Assembly (NCBI RefSeq): GCF_003855495.1
Contig: NZ_CP034086.1
Coordinates: forward strand, 2,827,501 to 2,891,500
DNA: 64,000 nt
Source: Methylocystis rosea
GTDB lineage: Bacteria > Pseudomonadota > Alphaproteobacteria > Rhizobiales > Beijerinckiaceae
Direction of reading: 5' to 3'
Notes under the pieces: model-generated
What the model was told of the DNA's origin: nothing
Databases searched by the model: none
What the model saw: the letters and a program-made list of their open reading frames with translations, nothing else
In this document: in pieces, positions 24,954 through 34,490 of the stretch
Layout: every line of letters starts with the position of its first letter
Numbering within the stretch: position 1 is the stretch's first letter
Program-made: the position numbers and the translations under genes

Positions 24954-26450
24954 TCAATCTTCGGAGAGCCGGGTCTTGCCCGGTCCATGCGGTTCGATCA
25001 GCGCGCCGAAATCATGCGGCTCCTTGCGGGCGCGCCGAAGCGCGGCGTCGAGAAACTCGGTGAAGGCGTCGATGTCGCGCGCTTCGGTTCGGTGGTTGAT
25101 GATCGCCGCGCGGATCGCCGGAACCCCGTCGAGGATCGTCAGCGACGGCGCCGCCTCGCCGCGCTCATGCAGCTCCATGACGATTTCGCGCGCCAGCGAA
25201 CCATCCTCATCGTCCTTGACGCCGAAGCAGACGATGTTGAGCGTCACCGGCGCGCGCAGCGCGAAGGCGTCCGATTGCGCGATCCACGCCTCGAGCCGCT
25301 CCGCCATGCGGCAGGTCTGCTCGATGCATTGGCCCAAACGCTTGGCGCCGAAGGTTTCGATGGTGAACCAGGTCTTGAGCGCGCGAAAGCTGCGCGACAG
25401 GTCGGGGCCGAGATCGCAAGGCCAGGTGTCGCCCGCCGCGAGGCCGCGCGGCGCACGCGTCAGATAGGCGGCGTTGGCCGCGAAGGCGCGCTTATGGGCC
25501 GCCTTGTCGCGCACCAGAAAGAAGCCGGCGTCATAGGGGACGTGCAGCCATTTATGGAAGTCGAAGGCGACGCTGTCGGCGCGCTCCAATCCCTTGACCA
25601 AAGGCTTGAGCGCCGGCGAGAGCGCCGCCAGCGCGCCGAAGGCCCCATCGACATGGAACCACAGGTCCTCGGTGTGCGCGACGTCGGCGAGCCGGTCGAG
25701 CGGATCGATCGCGCCGGTGTCGACCGTGCCCGCCGTGCCGACGATCAGAAACGGCCTGAAGCCCGCCGCGCGGTCGGCGGCGATGGCGCGGCGAAGATCG
25801 CGCACTTTCATCGCGCGCCGCTCGTCCGAAGGAATGAGGCGCAGATGCCGCGCCCCAAGGCCGGCAAGCTCCATCGCCTGGCGCACGCAATTATGCGCTT
25901 CGCGCGACGCATAGGCGATGAGCTGGCCGGGAAGCGCACAGAGCCCGTTAAGCCGAACATCCTTGTCGCCATAGGCTTGGTCGCGCGCGACCAGCAGGCA
26001 CAGGAAGTTGGCGATCGAGGTTCCGGTGACGAAAATGCCGCTCGCGTCGGATGGAAAGCCGAAGGCCTGCGCCATCCAGGCGGCGATCTGGCGCTCGACA
26101 TCGATGGCGATGTGATTGCGACCGCCGCAGTTCGAATTCATGCCGGCGGCGAGCATTTCCGCGATCATGCCGGCTGGCGTGCCTGCGCCCTGGGCCCAGC
26201 CCATGAACATCGGATGGGTGTTGCCGGTCGCGAACGGCATGATGTAGCGGTCGAAATCCTCGAGCACGGCGGAGAGGTCGCGGCCCTCTTGCGGAAGATC
26301 GCGTTTGAAGCGCGCCCGCGCCTCTTCGCTTGGCTCGGTCCAGACGGGGCGCTCCCGAAGATCGCGCAGATGGTCGAGCATCATGTCGAGCGCCCGATGG
26401 CTCTCGGCGCGAAATTCGTCCCAGTTTTCGGGGTCGAGATTAACCGGCAT
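24954..26450 (-). CDS. Group II PLP-dependent amino-acid decarboxylase
   Basis: 498 residues from the ATG at 26450, preceded by GAGG; a GTG at 26525 would add 25 residues with no ribosome site. Fold type I decarboxylase motifs: FATGNTHPMFMGW, TGTSIANFLCLLVARD, HVDGAFGA and the PLP lysine in FDFHKWLHVPYDAG. This family includes aromatic-L-amino-acid, tyrosine, glutamate and 2,4-diaminobutyrate decarboxylases; the substrate cannot be told here. The HxKW context (FHKWLH) is common in DABA/aromatic types. The gene follows a FAH hydrolase gene on the same strand by about 120 nt. Confidence 0.87.
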   Translation of the reverse strand: MPVNLDPENWDEFRAESHRALDMMLDHLRDLRERPVWTEPSEEARARFKRDLPQEGRDLSAVLEDFDRYIMPFATGNTHPMFMGWAQGAGTPAGMIAEMLAAGMNSNCGGRNHIAIDVERQIAAWMAQAFGFPSDASGIFVTGTSIANFLCLLVARDQAYGDKDVRLNGLCALPGQLIAYASREAHNCVRQAMELAGLGARHLRLIPSDERRAMKVRDLRRAIAADRAAGFRPFLIVGTAGTVDTGAIDPLDRLADVAHTEDLWFHVDGAFGALAALSPALKPLVKGLERADSVAFDFHKWLHVPYDAGFFLVRDKAAHKRAFAANAAYLTRAPRGLAAGDTWPCDLGPDLSRSFRALKTWFTIETFGAKRLGQCIEQTCRMAERLEAWIAQSDAFALRAPVTLNIVCFGVKDDEDGSLAREIVMELHERGEAAPSLTILDGVPAIRAAIINHRTEARDIDAFTEFLDAALRRARKEPHDFGALIEPHGPGKTRLSED

Positions 26451-26568
26451 GTCCAGGGCCTCGCGCGCCGGCGGCTCGGTGGAGGCGCAACCACGGTTGC
26501 GAAAGATCGCGCGAAGGCGTTTCACGCTTGTGCAAATAGCCGGGTTTCCCTACCCGGCGCAACCTGGC

Positions 26569-27276
26569 TTATTTTCCGATGCTTATGGCCACAGAGCCGA
26601 CATGTTCGACCTCGCCGTCAACGACGTCGCCGGGAAGGAGCGGTCCAACGCCCGATGGCGTGCCGGTGAAGATGAGATCGCCGGGCGCAAGCGCGACATT
26701 TCGCGACAGCGCCGCGATGATTTCCGGCACGCTCCAGATCAGATCGCCAAGGTCGCCCGCCTGTCGAAGCACGCCATTGACGGAGAGCGCGATGCGCCCC
26801 CGCGTCGGATGGCCGATGGCGGCGACGGGGGTGATCGCGCCGATGGGCGCGGAATGGTCGAAGCCTTTTGACATGTCCCACGGCCGTCCGGCGCCGCGCG
26901 CCGCCGTCTGTAGGTCGCGCCGCGTCAGGTCGATGCCGGCGGCATAGCCGAAGACGCAGTCGAGCGCCCGCGCCGCCGGAATATCGGCGCCCCCCGCGCC
27001 CAGCGCCGCGACCAGCTCGATCTCGTGGTGAAGATTATGCGTCAGCGTCGGATAGGGAATCGTCGCGCCGCTTTCGACCACCGCGTCGGCAGGCTTGGAG
27101 AAGAACACCGGCGGCTCCGCGGCCCCGCCCTTGGCGGGGTCCTTTCCCATTTCCCGGGCGTGGGCGGCATAGTTCAGCGCAATGCAGAAGATCCGCCGCA
27201 CGGGAAATCGGCGCGCGTCTTGCGCGATGGCGACGCTTGGAAAGGGCGGCGGCTGAAAGATAAACTCAGCGGACAT
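26569..27276 (-). CDS. Fumarylacetoacetate hydrolase-family protein
   Basis: 235 residues of the C-terminal FAH catalytic fold only. The metal-binding acidic residues are in HHEIELVAALG (two Glu) and GIDLTRRD (Asp), and the loop SKGFDHSAPIG and SVPEIIAALSRN...IFTGTPSGVGPL are typical. The FIFQPPPFPSVAI start resembles fumarylpyruvate hydrolase/2-keto-4-pentenoate hydratase relatives. Such enzymes split C-C bonds in acyl-pyruvates using Mg2+. The exact substrate is not clear. It lies 27 nt upstream of the end of hslO on the same strand. Confidence 0.87.
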   Translation of the reverse strand: MSAEFIFQPPPFPSVAIAQDARRFPVRRIFCIALNYAAHAREMGKDPAKGGAAEPPVFFSKPADAVVESGATIPYPTLTHNLHHEIELVAALGAGGADIPAARALDCVFGYAAGIDLTRRDLQTAARGAGRPWDMSKGFDHSAPIGAITPVAAIGHPTRGRIALSVNGVLRQAGDLGDLIWSVPEIIAALSRNVALAPGDLIFTGTPSGVGPLLPGDVVDGEVEHVGSVAISIGK

Positions 27277-27303
27277 TCTATTGGCTTCGCGCTTGGCGGC
27301 TGA

Positions 27304-28275
27304 TCAGTCGAAATCGGCGGGATTGAAGCTGCGCAGCGTGCCGCAGAATTCGCAGGTGACTCCGATGCGGCCGTCGTCGCCAATCATATCGCTGCGCTCT
27401 TGCGGCGAGAAGCTCCTCAGGAGCTTGTCGATGCGCTCGTTCGAACAGCGGCAGAATTCCTCAAGCGCGCGTTCGGTGAAAACCTTGACGCCGCGCTCAT
27501 GGAAAAGGCGATAGAGCAGGCGCTCGCTCGACAGCGCCGGGTCGACGAGTTCGTGGTCTTCGAGAGTCGCCGCGAGCGCCTGGCCTTCGGTCCAATGGTC
27601 GCTGTCGTCCTCGGAAGGCTCCTCCGCCCCGTCCGGCGCGTCGCCGGGCGGAAGGTCGCGGGCGCGCGCGCCTCCGGGCGGCAAATATTGCAGCAGCAGT
27701 CCGCCCGCGCGCCAGCTCGCGCCTTGCGGCGTGACAATTTCGGCGACGGCCAGTCTGACGAAGGACGGGATCTGCTCCGATTGCCGGAAATAGATATGCG
27801 CGGCTTCGGCGAGACTCTCGCCCTCCAGTGGCACGACGCCCTGGTAGCGCGCGGCGTCTTCCTCGCGTTCGATGGTGAGCGCCAGATGACCGCGTCCGAA
27901 CAGCGCCCCCGGCGAAGCGTCGCGTATTTGGGCGACGCGCTCAGCGTCGAAGCGGGCGAAGCCGCGCAGCTTCCCCGGCGCATCATAGTCGACGACGAGC
28001 ATATCGACGGGACCGTCGCTGCGCGTCTGCAGCTGGAAGCGGCCATGCGATTCCAAAATCGAGCCGAGCAGCGCGGCGAGCGCCACCGCCTCGCCGAGCA
28101 GTCGCGCGACCTGCGGCGGGTAGGCGTAATGACTCAGGATGGCATCGACCGTGGGGCCGAGACGCACGACGCGGCCGCGCAGGTCGAGCGCTTCGACCGC
28201 GAAGGGCAGCACCCGGTCATCCTCGGAATGGAGCGCGACTGGCCGGCTCGGCGCCGAGCCCCCGCCTTGCGGCAT
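27304..28275 (-). CDS. hslO: Redox-regulated chaperone Hsp33
   Basis: 323 residues from the ATG at 28275; the start overlaps the argF stop by 1 nt (TGATG). Hsp33 domains: an N-terminal substrate-binding part (LGPTVDAILSHYAYPPQVARLL, GRFQLQTRSDGPVDMLVVDYD) and a C-terminal zinc centre with CRC near residue 278 and CEFC near 312 acting as the redox switch. On oxidation the zinc is lost and the protein holds unfolding clients. Between the domains is a Pro/Asp-rich linker. The argD-argF-hslO order is typical of Rhizobiales. Confidence 0.94.
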   Translation of the reverse strand: MPQGGGSAPSRPVALHSEDDRVLPFAVEALDLRGRVVRLGPTVDAILSHYAYPPQVARLLGEAVALAALLGSILESHGRFQLQTRSDGPVDMLVVDYDAPGKLRGFARFDAERVAQIRDASPGALFGRGHLALTIEREEDAARYQGVVPLEGESLAEAAHIYFRQSEQIPSFVRLAVAEIVTPQGASWRAGGLLLQYLPPGGARARDLPPGDAPDGAEEPSEDDSDHWTEGQALAATLEDHELVDPALSSERLLYRLFHERGVKVFTERALEEFCRCSNERIDKLLRSFSPQERSDMIGDDGRIGVTCEFCGTLRSFNPADFD

Positions 28276-29222
28276 CAGAACTGCCCCGGCGCGAGACACC
28301 AGCACAGCACCCCTTTTTGGGCGTGAAGGCGGTTCTCGGCTTCGTCGAAGACCACCGACTGCGGCCCGTCGATCACTTCCGCGGTGACTTCCTCGCCGCG
28401 ATGCGCGGGCAGACAATGCATGAAGACGGCATTTTTCGCGGCCGCCCGCATCAGTTTCGAGTCGACCTGATAGGGCGCGAGCGCGGCGCGGCGTTGGTCC
28501 TCGTCCGCGTCGCCCATCGACACCCAGCAGTCCGTGATGACGGCGTCGGCGCCGTCCACCGCCTCATAGGCGTCGCGCGTCAGATTCATCTTCGCGCCAT
28601 TGGCTTTCGCCCAGCTGACCAGATCTTCCGAGGGCGCAAAGTCCGCCGGCGTCGCCACATTGATCGTGAAGCCCAGGCGGCCGGCGGCATGCACCCAGCT
28701 TGCAAGCACATTATTGGCATCGCCGCTCCAGGCGACCGTGCGCCCTTCAATCGGACCGAGATGTTCCTCGAAGGTCATAACGTCCGCCATCACCTGACAG
28801 GGATGCGACTGTTTGGTGAGTCCATTGATGACCGGCAGATTGCCATAACGCGCCAGCTCCATAAGATCCGGATGCGAAAGAATGCGCACCATGATCGCGT
28901 CGAGAAACCGCGCGAGCACGCGCGCCGTATCGGCGATGGTCTCGCCGCGGCCAAGCTGCATTTCAGCGCCGGTCAGCATGATCGTCTCGCCGCCGAGTTC
29001 GCGCATCGCAATGTCGAAGGAGACGCGCGTGCGAGTGGACGGCTTATCGAACACCATGCCGAGATATTTGCCGACGAGCGGTCGTTCGGCCGCCTCGACG
29101 CCTTTGACGCGGCGCGCTTTGAGCGACTTGGCGAGATTAAGAATGCGGCGCAGCTCTTCGCCCGAGTGATCGGAAAGATCGAGGAAGCTGCGCGGCCGCG
29201 TCAGCGAATGGGCGGTCATCAC
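28275..29222 (-). CDS. argF: Ornithine carbamoyltransferase
   Basis: 315 residues. Carbamoyl-phosphate loop STRTR ([12 protein letters not shown]), the [16 protein letters not shown] loop, HPCQVMAD, and the ornithine-binding DCWVSMGD and [11 protein letters not shown] are all present. It makes citrulline from ornithine and carbamoyl phosphate in the cytoplasm, probably as a trimer. The start overlaps argD's stop by 4 nt (ATCA region) and the stop overlaps the hslO ATG, so the three genes form one operon. Confidence 0.96.
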   Translation of the reverse strand: MMTAHSLTRPRSFLDLSDHSGEELRRILNLAKSLKARRVKGVEAAERPLVGKYLGMVFDKPSTRTRVSFDIAMRELGGETIMLTGAEMQLGRGETIADTARVLARFLDAIMVRILSHPDLMELARYGNLPVINGLTKQSHPCQVMADVMTFEEHLGPIEGRTVAWSGDANNVLASWVHAAGRLGFTINVATPADFAPSEDLVSWAKANGAKMNLTRDAYEAVDGADAVITDCWVSMGDADEDQRRAALAPYQVDSKLMRAAAKNAVFMHCLPAHRGEEVTAEVIDGPQSVVFDEAENRLHAQKGVLCWCLAPGQF

Positions 29223-30415
29223 GCAGCTCCGAGCTTTTCAATAGGCGCGGCGAGCCGGGCGCATGCCGCGCCAAGGCGCGAGGCCGCGGCCGCGACGTCG
29301 CTTTCGTCAATGATGAGCGGCGGCAGAAGGCGCACGACGTTGTCGCCGGCGAGCACCGTCAACAGGCCTTCGGCGCGGGCGGCGGCGGCGAAATCGCCAT
29401 TCGGTATCCGCATCTTGAGGCCGAACATCAGCCCTTCGCCGCGGATTTCTTCGATGAGCGACGGAAAGCGGTCCTCGAGCTCCGCCAGCCGCTGGCGCAA
29501 CAGCGCGCCAAGCCGCGCGACGCGCGCCATGAAGCCTTCTTCGAGCACGACGTCGAGAACGGCGCCGCCCACCGCCGTCGCCAGCGGATTGCCGCCGAAG
29601 GTGGAGCCATGCGCGCCCAGCGTCATGCCTTTGGCGGCCTCGCGCGTCGCGAGGCACGCGCCGAGCGGAAATCCGCCGCCCAGTCCCTTGGCGAGCGCGA
29701 CGATGTCGGGCGTGACGCCGGCATGTTCGCAGGCGAGGAACTTGCCGGTGCGGCCGACGCCACACTGGACTTCGTCCAGCGCCAGCAGCAGCCCGCGCGC
29801 GTCGCAAAGCTCCCGTAGCCGCGCCAGAAACGACGGCGAAAAGACGCGCAGCCCGCCCTCTCCCTGAATCGGTTCGAGCAGGACGCCCGCCGTTTCTTGC
29901 GTGATCGCCGCCTCGACGGCGTCAAAATCGCCGAAAGGAACCTGATCGAAGCCCTCGACGGGCGGCCCGAACCCATCAAGATATTTCGCGTTGCCGCCCG
30001 CGGCGATCGTCGCGAGCGTGCGGCCATGAAAGGCGCCTTCGAACGTGATCAGCCGATAGCGCTCGGGCTGTCCGTTCACCGCGTGGAATTTGCGCGCCGT
30101 CTTGATCGCGCACTCGACCGCTTCCGCGCCGGAATTGGTGAAAAAGACCAGATCGGCGAATGTGGCGTCGCAAAGCCGCTCCGCGAGCCGCTCGGCCTGC
30201 GGGATGCGAAAAAGATTGGAGACATGCCACGGCTCTTCCGCCGCGCGCTTCAAAGTCTCGACGAGATGCGGGTGATTGTGGCCGAGCGACAGTACGGCGA
30301 CGCCCGCGCTGAAGTCGAGATAGCGGTCGCCGTTTTCCGCAGTCAGCCACGCGCCTTCGCCATGTTTGAATGCGAGATCGGCGCGCGGATAGGTCGGATA
30401 AAGCGCTGACGTCAA
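29219..30415 (-). CDS. argD: Acetylornithine aminotransferase
   Basis: 398 residues, PLP class III aminotransferase: [17 protein letters not shown] (phosphate-binding), [22 protein letters not shown] and the PLP lysine in [14 protein letters not shown]. It transfers an amino group from glutamate to N-acetylglutamate semialdehyde in arginine synthesis, and often to succinyl-diaminopimelate precursors. It leads an operon with argF and hslO. A terminator-like hairpin lies about 50 nt before the ATG in the leader region. Confidence 0.95.
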   Translation of the reverse strand: MTSALYPTYPRADLAFKHGEGAWLTAENGDRYLDFSAGVAVLSLGHNHPHLVETLKRAAEEPWHVSNLFRIPQAERLAERLCDATFADLVFFTNSGAEAVECAIKTARKFHAVNGQPERYRLITFEGAFHGRTLATIAAGGNAKYLDGFGPPVEGFDQVPFGDFDAVEAAITQETAGVLLEPIQGEGGLRVFSPSFLARLRELCDARGLLLALDEVQCGVGRTGKFLACEHAGVTPDIVALAKGLGGGFPLGACLATREAAKGMTLGAHGSTFGGNPLATAVGGAVLDVVLEEGFMARVARLGALLRQRLAELEDRFPSLIEEIRGEGLMFGLKMRIPNGDFAAAARAEGLLTVLAGDNVVRLLPPLIIDESDVAAAASRLGAACARLAAPIEKLGAA

Positions 30416-30827
30416 AAGCCCTGCTCCATGCTCCCGTCGCTGGCTCCGGCCAGAGGAGGCTAAAAAAACAAAGCGCCGCCCGTTTAGGGCGGCAGTTCAG
30501 GACGGGATTTTATGCGCGCCGCCCGACGCGGTCAAATCCATGGCGCGGTTCGATATTGGCGTCAAAGCCAGCTGGCGCGGCCGCGCTAGGGTGAGTCCTG
30601 CGGGCAACAGTCTCGCCGAAAGCCTGTTGAGAACGCCAGCGCGCGCTTGCCAGCGCGACTCGCGCATGATTCAAAGTAAACAGAAAGTTTCTAGTCAGCG
30701 CCCGCGTAGTTCGTTTGGGCGTGTTCTCTCGAGTGTTGATGCGCATCACATCGCCGCAGGGCTTCAGACCTGCGCAGCGGTCGGAAGACATCCGATCCGC
30801 GCTCGACCCGAAAGAATGGAGAGCCTA
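30416..30827. other. Divergent argD/gcrA control region
   Basis: 412 nt with no supported gene. It holds the terminator-like hairpin just before argD (30461-30493, minus) and three GANTC methylation sites at 30593-30597 (GAGTC), 30657-30661 (GACTC) and 30668-30672 (GATTC) upstream of gcrA. Both promoters must be here but are not recognisable by eye. Confidence 0.6.
30461..30493 (-). terminator. Terminator-like hairpin in the argD leader
   Basis: On the minus strand GCCGCCC-TAAAC-GGGCGGC forms a 7-bp stem with a 5-nt loop, followed after five bases by a run of seven T. It lies 46-78 nt upstream of the argD start codon, so it either ends a short upstream RNA or acts as an attenuator for the arginine operon. 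No leader peptide rich in arginine was found. Confidence 0.6.
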
Positions 30828-31346
30828 ATGTCATGGACCGACGAACGCGTCGAACTGCTCCGCAAGCTTTGGAGCGATGGTCTCAGCGCCAGCCAAGTGG
30901 CGGCGGAACTTGGACCGGGCATCACCCGCAACGCTGTGATCGGAAAGATCCATCGTCTGGGACTCGCCGAACGCGCCAAGACGGCGAGCGCGCAGCGGCC
31001 GCGCGTCGCCAAGGCCCCTCGCCCGACGCACCCGCGCATGAACGGCGTCTCGTCGCACGGCAATCTTGCGCTCGCTTTCGCGCCGCATGCGCTGGCGGCG
31101 CCGCGGCGTGCGCCTGAAGAAGAGGTCGTGATCCCGATATCGGAGCGCGTCACGCTCATGGAGCTCCGCGAATCCATGTGCCGCTGGCCGATGGGCGACC
31201 CCACGTCGGCGGAGTTCCGCTTCTGCGGCGGCAAGTCGACGATCGGCGGCGGCCCCTACTGCGCCTATCACGCGCGCGTCGCCTATCAGCCTGCGCAAGA
31301 TCGCCGCCGCGCGCGCGATCAGTTCAGGGCGCAGCGTTACGCGTGA
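30828..31346 (+). CDS. gcrA: Cell-cycle regulator GcrA
   Basis: 172 residues. The N-terminal 45 residues (SWTDERVELLRKLWSDGLSA, GITRNAVIGKIHRLGL) form the GcrA DNA-binding helix-turn-helix that recognises CcrM-methylated GANTC; the C-terminal part (RESMCRWPMGDPTS, FRFCGG, YCAYHARVAYQP) binds RNA polymerase sigma70. GcrA coordinates replication and division genes in alphaproteobacteria. The start is the ATG at 30828 because the conserved domain begins there, although GAGAG before it is a modest ribosome site. It converges on phoB. Confidence 0.94.
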   Translation: MSWTDERVELLRKLWSDGLSASQVAAELGPGITRNAVIGKIHRLGLAERAKTASAQRPRVAKAPRPTHPRMNGVSSHGNLALAFAPHALAAPRRAPEEEVVIPISERVTLMELRESMCRWPMGDPTSAEFRFCGGKSTIGGGPYCAYHARVAYQPAQDRRRARDQFRAQRYA

Positions 31347-31353
31347 ACCGCAT

Positions 31354-31374
31354 CGGACACGTCACTCGTGTCCG
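31354..31374. terminator. Hairpin between convergent gcrA and phoB
   Basis: CGGACACG-TCACT-CGTGTCCG is a perfect 8-bp stem with 5-nt loop placed 8 nt after the gcrA stop and overlapping the phoB stop codon. Followed by AACGTTTC on the plus strand, so the T-tract is weak. It can end transcription from both sides. Confidence 0.6.
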
Positions 31375-32108
31375 AACGTTTCATCGAAAGAATAGCCCGC
31401 GCCGCGCACCGTGCGGATCGGATCCTTCTCGCGGCCGCGGATCAGCGCCTTGCGGAGCCGTCCGACATGGACGTCGACCGTACGCTCGTCGATCTCCGCC
31501 GACATGCCCCAAACACTGTCGAGCAGCTGCGCCCGCGTGAACACGCGTCCGGGCTTCTCCATAAAATATTCGAGCAGCCGGAATTCGGTCGGACCGAGGT
31601 GGATTTCGCGGCCGGATCGCCGCACGCGACGGGTGTCGCGGTCGAGGTCGATATCGCCGAGCGTGAGCCGTGAAGCGACGCGCTCGGGCCGCGCCCGGCG
31701 CAGCAGCGCGCGCACCCGCGCCATCAGCTCCGGAGTCGAAAACGGTTTGACGACATAATCATCGGCGCCGACCGAAAGGCCGCGCACGCGCTCGCCTTCC
31801 TCGCCGCGCGCGGTCAGCATGATCACCGGCATGTCTCGCGCGCTGTCCCGCGCCCGCAGGCGTCGGCAGATTTCAAGTCCGGAAACGCCCGGCAGCATCC
31901 AGTCGAGAATGACGAGATCGGGCGGCGACTCGGCGAGCCGCAGTTCGGCTTCATCGCCATTGTCGACATGTTCGACCTGATAGCCTTCCGCTTCAAGGTT
32001 ATACACGAGCAGCGTCGCGAGCGACGTCTCGTCCTCGACGACGAGGATTCGCGGCGCCCGATCGCTTTTCCCAATCCGCTGTAGGACGGCGGACGTCACG
32101 TCGCTCAT
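31362..32108 (-). CDS. phoB: Phosphate response regulator PhoB
   Basis: 248 residues: receiver domain with the phospho-acceptor aspartate in LVILDWMLPG, conserved T in MLTARGEE and K in YVVKPFS, then an OmpR-type winged helix (LGPTEFRLLEYFMEKPGRVFTRAQLL, RTVDVHVGRLRKAL). The N-terminal 20 residues are a short extension. Phosphorylated by PhoR under phosphate limitation, it binds Pho boxes such as the one upstream of pstS. It is the last gene of the leftward pho operon; its ATG overlaps the phoU stop by 4 nt. Confidence 0.95.
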   Translation of the reverse strand: MSDVTSAVLQRIGKSDRAPRILVVEDETSLATLLVYNLEAEGYQVEHVDNGDEAELRLAESPPDLVILDWMLPGVSGLEICRRLRARDSARDMPVIMLTARGEEGERVRGLSVGADDYVVKPFSTPELMARVRALLRRARPERVASRLTLGDIDLDRDTRRVRRSGREIHLGPTEFRLLEYFMEKPGRVFTRAQLLDSVWGMSAEIDERTVDVHVGRLRKALIRGREKDPIRTVRGAGYSFDETFGHE

Positions 32109-32821
32109 TGCGCCGCCTCGTCCTTCAGGCCGAAGTCGGGAACGCGCGTCTTCGGCCGCTCCGTGGGCATCGCCTCGCCGGTGACCAGATAAACGACCGT
32201 CTCCGAGATGTTGGTCGTGTGATCGCCGATCCGCTCCAGATTCTTCGAGCAGAACAGGAGATGCGTACAGAAGGAGATGTTGCGCGGGTCCTCCATCATG
32301 AAGGTGAGGAGATCGCGGAACACCGAATCCTCCAGCGCGTCGAGATCGGAATCGTTCTGCCAGACCGCGCGCGCCCGCTCGGTGTCGCGCAAGGCGTAGG
32401 CGTCCAACGAGTCCTTAAGCTGCATCGCGGCGATTTCATGCATCGACTTCAGACCGACGATCGCGCGCGGCACGCGCGCCTCCGACACGATCTTGAGCGT
32501 TCTCTTGGCGATGTTCTTGGCCAGATCGCCGACGCGCTCGATGTCGCCGGAAATGCGGATCGCGGCGATGCATTCACGCAGATCGACCGCAAGCGGCTGC
32601 CGGCGCGCGATGGTGAGAATGGCGTTCTCCTCGATTTCGCGCTGCAACGCGTCGAGACGAGGATCGCTGGAGACGACGCGGTGGGCGAGGTCGACGTCGA
32701 AGGTCGACAAAGCGTCCATCGCCTCCGCCAGCATTTTCTCCGCGACGCCGCCCATTTCAGCGATGCGGCGTCCCAGGGCTTCAAGGTCCCGGTCGTAGGA
32801 TTTAACAATATGATCGCTCAT
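32105..32821 (-). CDS. phoU: Phosphate transport regulator PhoU
   Basis: 238 residues made of two PhoU three-helix bundles. Typical E/D-rich metal-binding patterns are visible (ISGDIERVGDLAKNIAKR in the first, CSKNLERIGDHTTNISETV in the second). PhoU links PstSCAB activity to PhoR, silencing the regulon in high phosphate. It lies between pstB (24 nt away) and phoB (overlapping), the standard order in alphaproteobacteria. Confidence 0.95.
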   Translation of the reverse strand: MSDHIVKSYDRDLEALGRRIAEMGGVAEKMLAEAMDALSTFDVDLAHRVVSSDPRLDALQREIEENAILTIARRQPLAVDLRECIAAIRISGDIERVGDLAKNIAKRTLKIVSEARVPRAIVGLKSMHEIAAMQLKDSLDAYALRDTERARAVWQNDSDLDALEDSVFRDLLTFMMEDPRNISFCTHLLFCSKNLERIGDHTTNISETVVYLVTGEAMPTERPKTRVPDFGLKDEAAQ

Positions 32822-32845
32822 GAGCGCCGTCCTTGAATCGCTGGT

Positions 32846-33637
32846 TTAGCCAAAACGGCCGGTGATGTAGTCGAGCGTGCGCTTCGCTTGGGGCTTGTTG
32901 AACACGTCGTCCGTCTCGCCGAATTCGACGAGCTCGCCGAGATACATGAACGCCGTGTAATCAGAGACGCGCACCGCCTGCTGCATGTTGTGGGTGACGA
33001 TCGCTATGGTGTAGCGGCTGGCCAATTCGTCTATCAGCTCCTCGACCTTCGCCGTCGAAATCGGATCGAGCGCCGAACACGGCTCGTCGAACAGAATGAT
33101 CTCCGGCTGCACCGCGACGCTGCGCGCGATGCAGAGTCGCTGCTGCTGTCCGCCTGACAGGCCCAGACCGCTGGTGTGAAGCTTGTCCTTGACCTCGTCC
33201 CAAAGAGCGGCGCCGCGCAGCGCGCCTTCGACGCGCGCGTCCATGTCGGCGCGCGGCAGTTTCTCGTATAGCCGAATGCCGAACGCGATGTTCTCATAGA
33301 TCGACATTGGAAAGGGCGTCGGCTTTTGGAACACCATGCCGATGCGCGAGCGCAAGGCGTTAATGTCGACCGCCGGATCGAGAATATTCTCGCCGTCGAG
33401 CAGCACCTCTCCCTCGGCGCGCTGGCCGGGATAGAGATCATACATGCGGTTCAAGACGCGCAGCAGCGTGGACTTGCCGCAGCCCGAGGGGCCGATGAAG
33501 GATGTCACCTTATTAGCGTATAAGGGCATGGTGACGGCTTTGAGCGAATGCGACTCGCCGTAAAAGAAGTCGAGATTCCGCATTGAAACCTTGGTCAGCG
33601 GCGCCTTTACTTGAGCAATTTGAGCAGCGGCGTTCAT
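32846..33637 (-). CDS. pstB: Phosphate ABC transporter ATPase PstB
   Basis: 263 residues from the ATG at 33637; the open frame continues upstream, but overlaps pstA. Walker [11 protein letters not shown]-loop [16 protein letters not shown], signature [14 protein letters not shown], Walker [17 protein letters not shown] and the switch H in [12 protein letters not shown] are all there. It powers phosphate uptake by PstCA. It starts inside the last 4 nt of pstA (ATGA), so expression is coupled. Confidence 0.96.
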   Translation of the reverse strand: MNAAAQIAQVKAPLTKVSMRNLDFFYGESHSLKAVTMPLYANKVTSFIGPSGCGKSTLLRVLNRMYDLYPGQRAEGEVLLDGENILDPAVDINALRSRIGMVFQKPTPFPMSIYENIAFGIRLYEKLPRADMDARVEGALRGAALWDEVKDKLHTSGLGLSGGQQQRLCIARSVAVQPEIILFDEPCSALDPISTAKVEELIDELASRYTIAIVTHNMQQAVRVSDYTAFMYLGELVEFGETDDVFNKPQAKRTLDYITGRFG

Positions 33638-34476
33638 TTCGAGTTCCTCCGCCCGGCGCTGAGCGCGCGGGCCGCGATCGAGAGAGCGAGAACAGCGACA
33701 GTGATGAGCAGCGCGCCGGTCCAAGCGAGCTGCTGCCAGTCCTTGTAGGGCGACAGGGCGAACTGAAAGATGACGACCGGCAGGCTCGCCATTGGGGCGG
33801 TGAGGTCGCTGCTCCAGAACTGATTGTTGAGCGCGGTGAAGAGCAGCGGCGCCGTCTCCCCCGAGACGCGCGCCACAGCGAGCAACACGCCGGTGATCAG
33901 TCCAGCCTTGGCGGCGCGATAGGCGACCTTGGCAACGACATGCGCACGGGGCGCGCCGAGCGCCGAAGCCGCCTCGCGCATCGAACCGGGCACAAGCAGC
34001 AGCATATCCTCGGTGGTTCGCACGACGACAGGGACGACCAACAGCGCCAGCGCCACGGCGCCCGAGATCGCCGAGAAGTGGCCCATCGGGTGAACGAGAA
34101 TCTCATACACGAAGAGGCCGATGACGATCGATGGCGCGCTGAGCAGGATATCGTTGATGAAGCGCACGATCATCGTGAGCTTCGAATAGCGTCCGTATTC
34201 GGCCATATAAGTGCCGGCCAGCATGCCCAGCGGCGTGCCGATGGCGACGCCGATGATCGTCATGACAAGCGATCCGGCGATGGCGTTGAGAAGGCCGCCC
34301 TTGCTGCCGGGCGGCGGCGTCATCTCGGTGAAGACCGCCGGCGACAGGCCGCGCACGCCCTCATAAACGAGAGAGCCGAGGATCAAGGCCAGCCAGGAAA
34401 GGCCGAACACAGCGGCCACCCAGCACAGCGTGGTGGCGGCTGAGTTGGCGCCGCGGCGTGAAGCATAAAGCGACAT
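33634..34476 (-). CDS. pstA: Phosphate ABC transporter permease PstA
   Basis: 280 residues with six hydrophobic helices and the inner-membrane permease EAA-like loop ([22 protein letters not shown]). Typical PstA stretches [13 protein letters not shown] and [18 protein letters not shown] are present. With PstC it forms the phosphate channel. pstC ends 14 nt upstream and pstB overlaps its end, so all are in one leftward transcript. Confidence 0.95.
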   Translation of the reverse strand: MSLYASRRGANSAATTLCWVAAVFGLSWLALILGSLVYEGVRGLSPAVFTEMTPPPGSKGGLLNAIAGSLVMTIIGVAIGTPLGMLAGTYMAEYGRYSKLTMIVRFINDILLSAPSIVIGLFVYEILVHPMGHFSAISGAVALALLVVPVVVRTTEDMLLLVPGSMREAASALGAPRAHVVAKVAYRAAKAGLITGVLLAVARVSGETAPLLFTALNNQFWSSDLTAPMASLPVVIFQFALSPYKDWQQLAWTGALLITVAVLALSIAARALSAGRRNSK

Positions 34477-34490
34477 GAGCTCGTTCTTTC

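Noticed and set aside
24987..26669. Long open frame antisense to the PLP decarboxylase (560 codons)
   Set aside because: Arg/Ala/Gly-rich shadow of a real gene with clear PLP motifs; no start signal.
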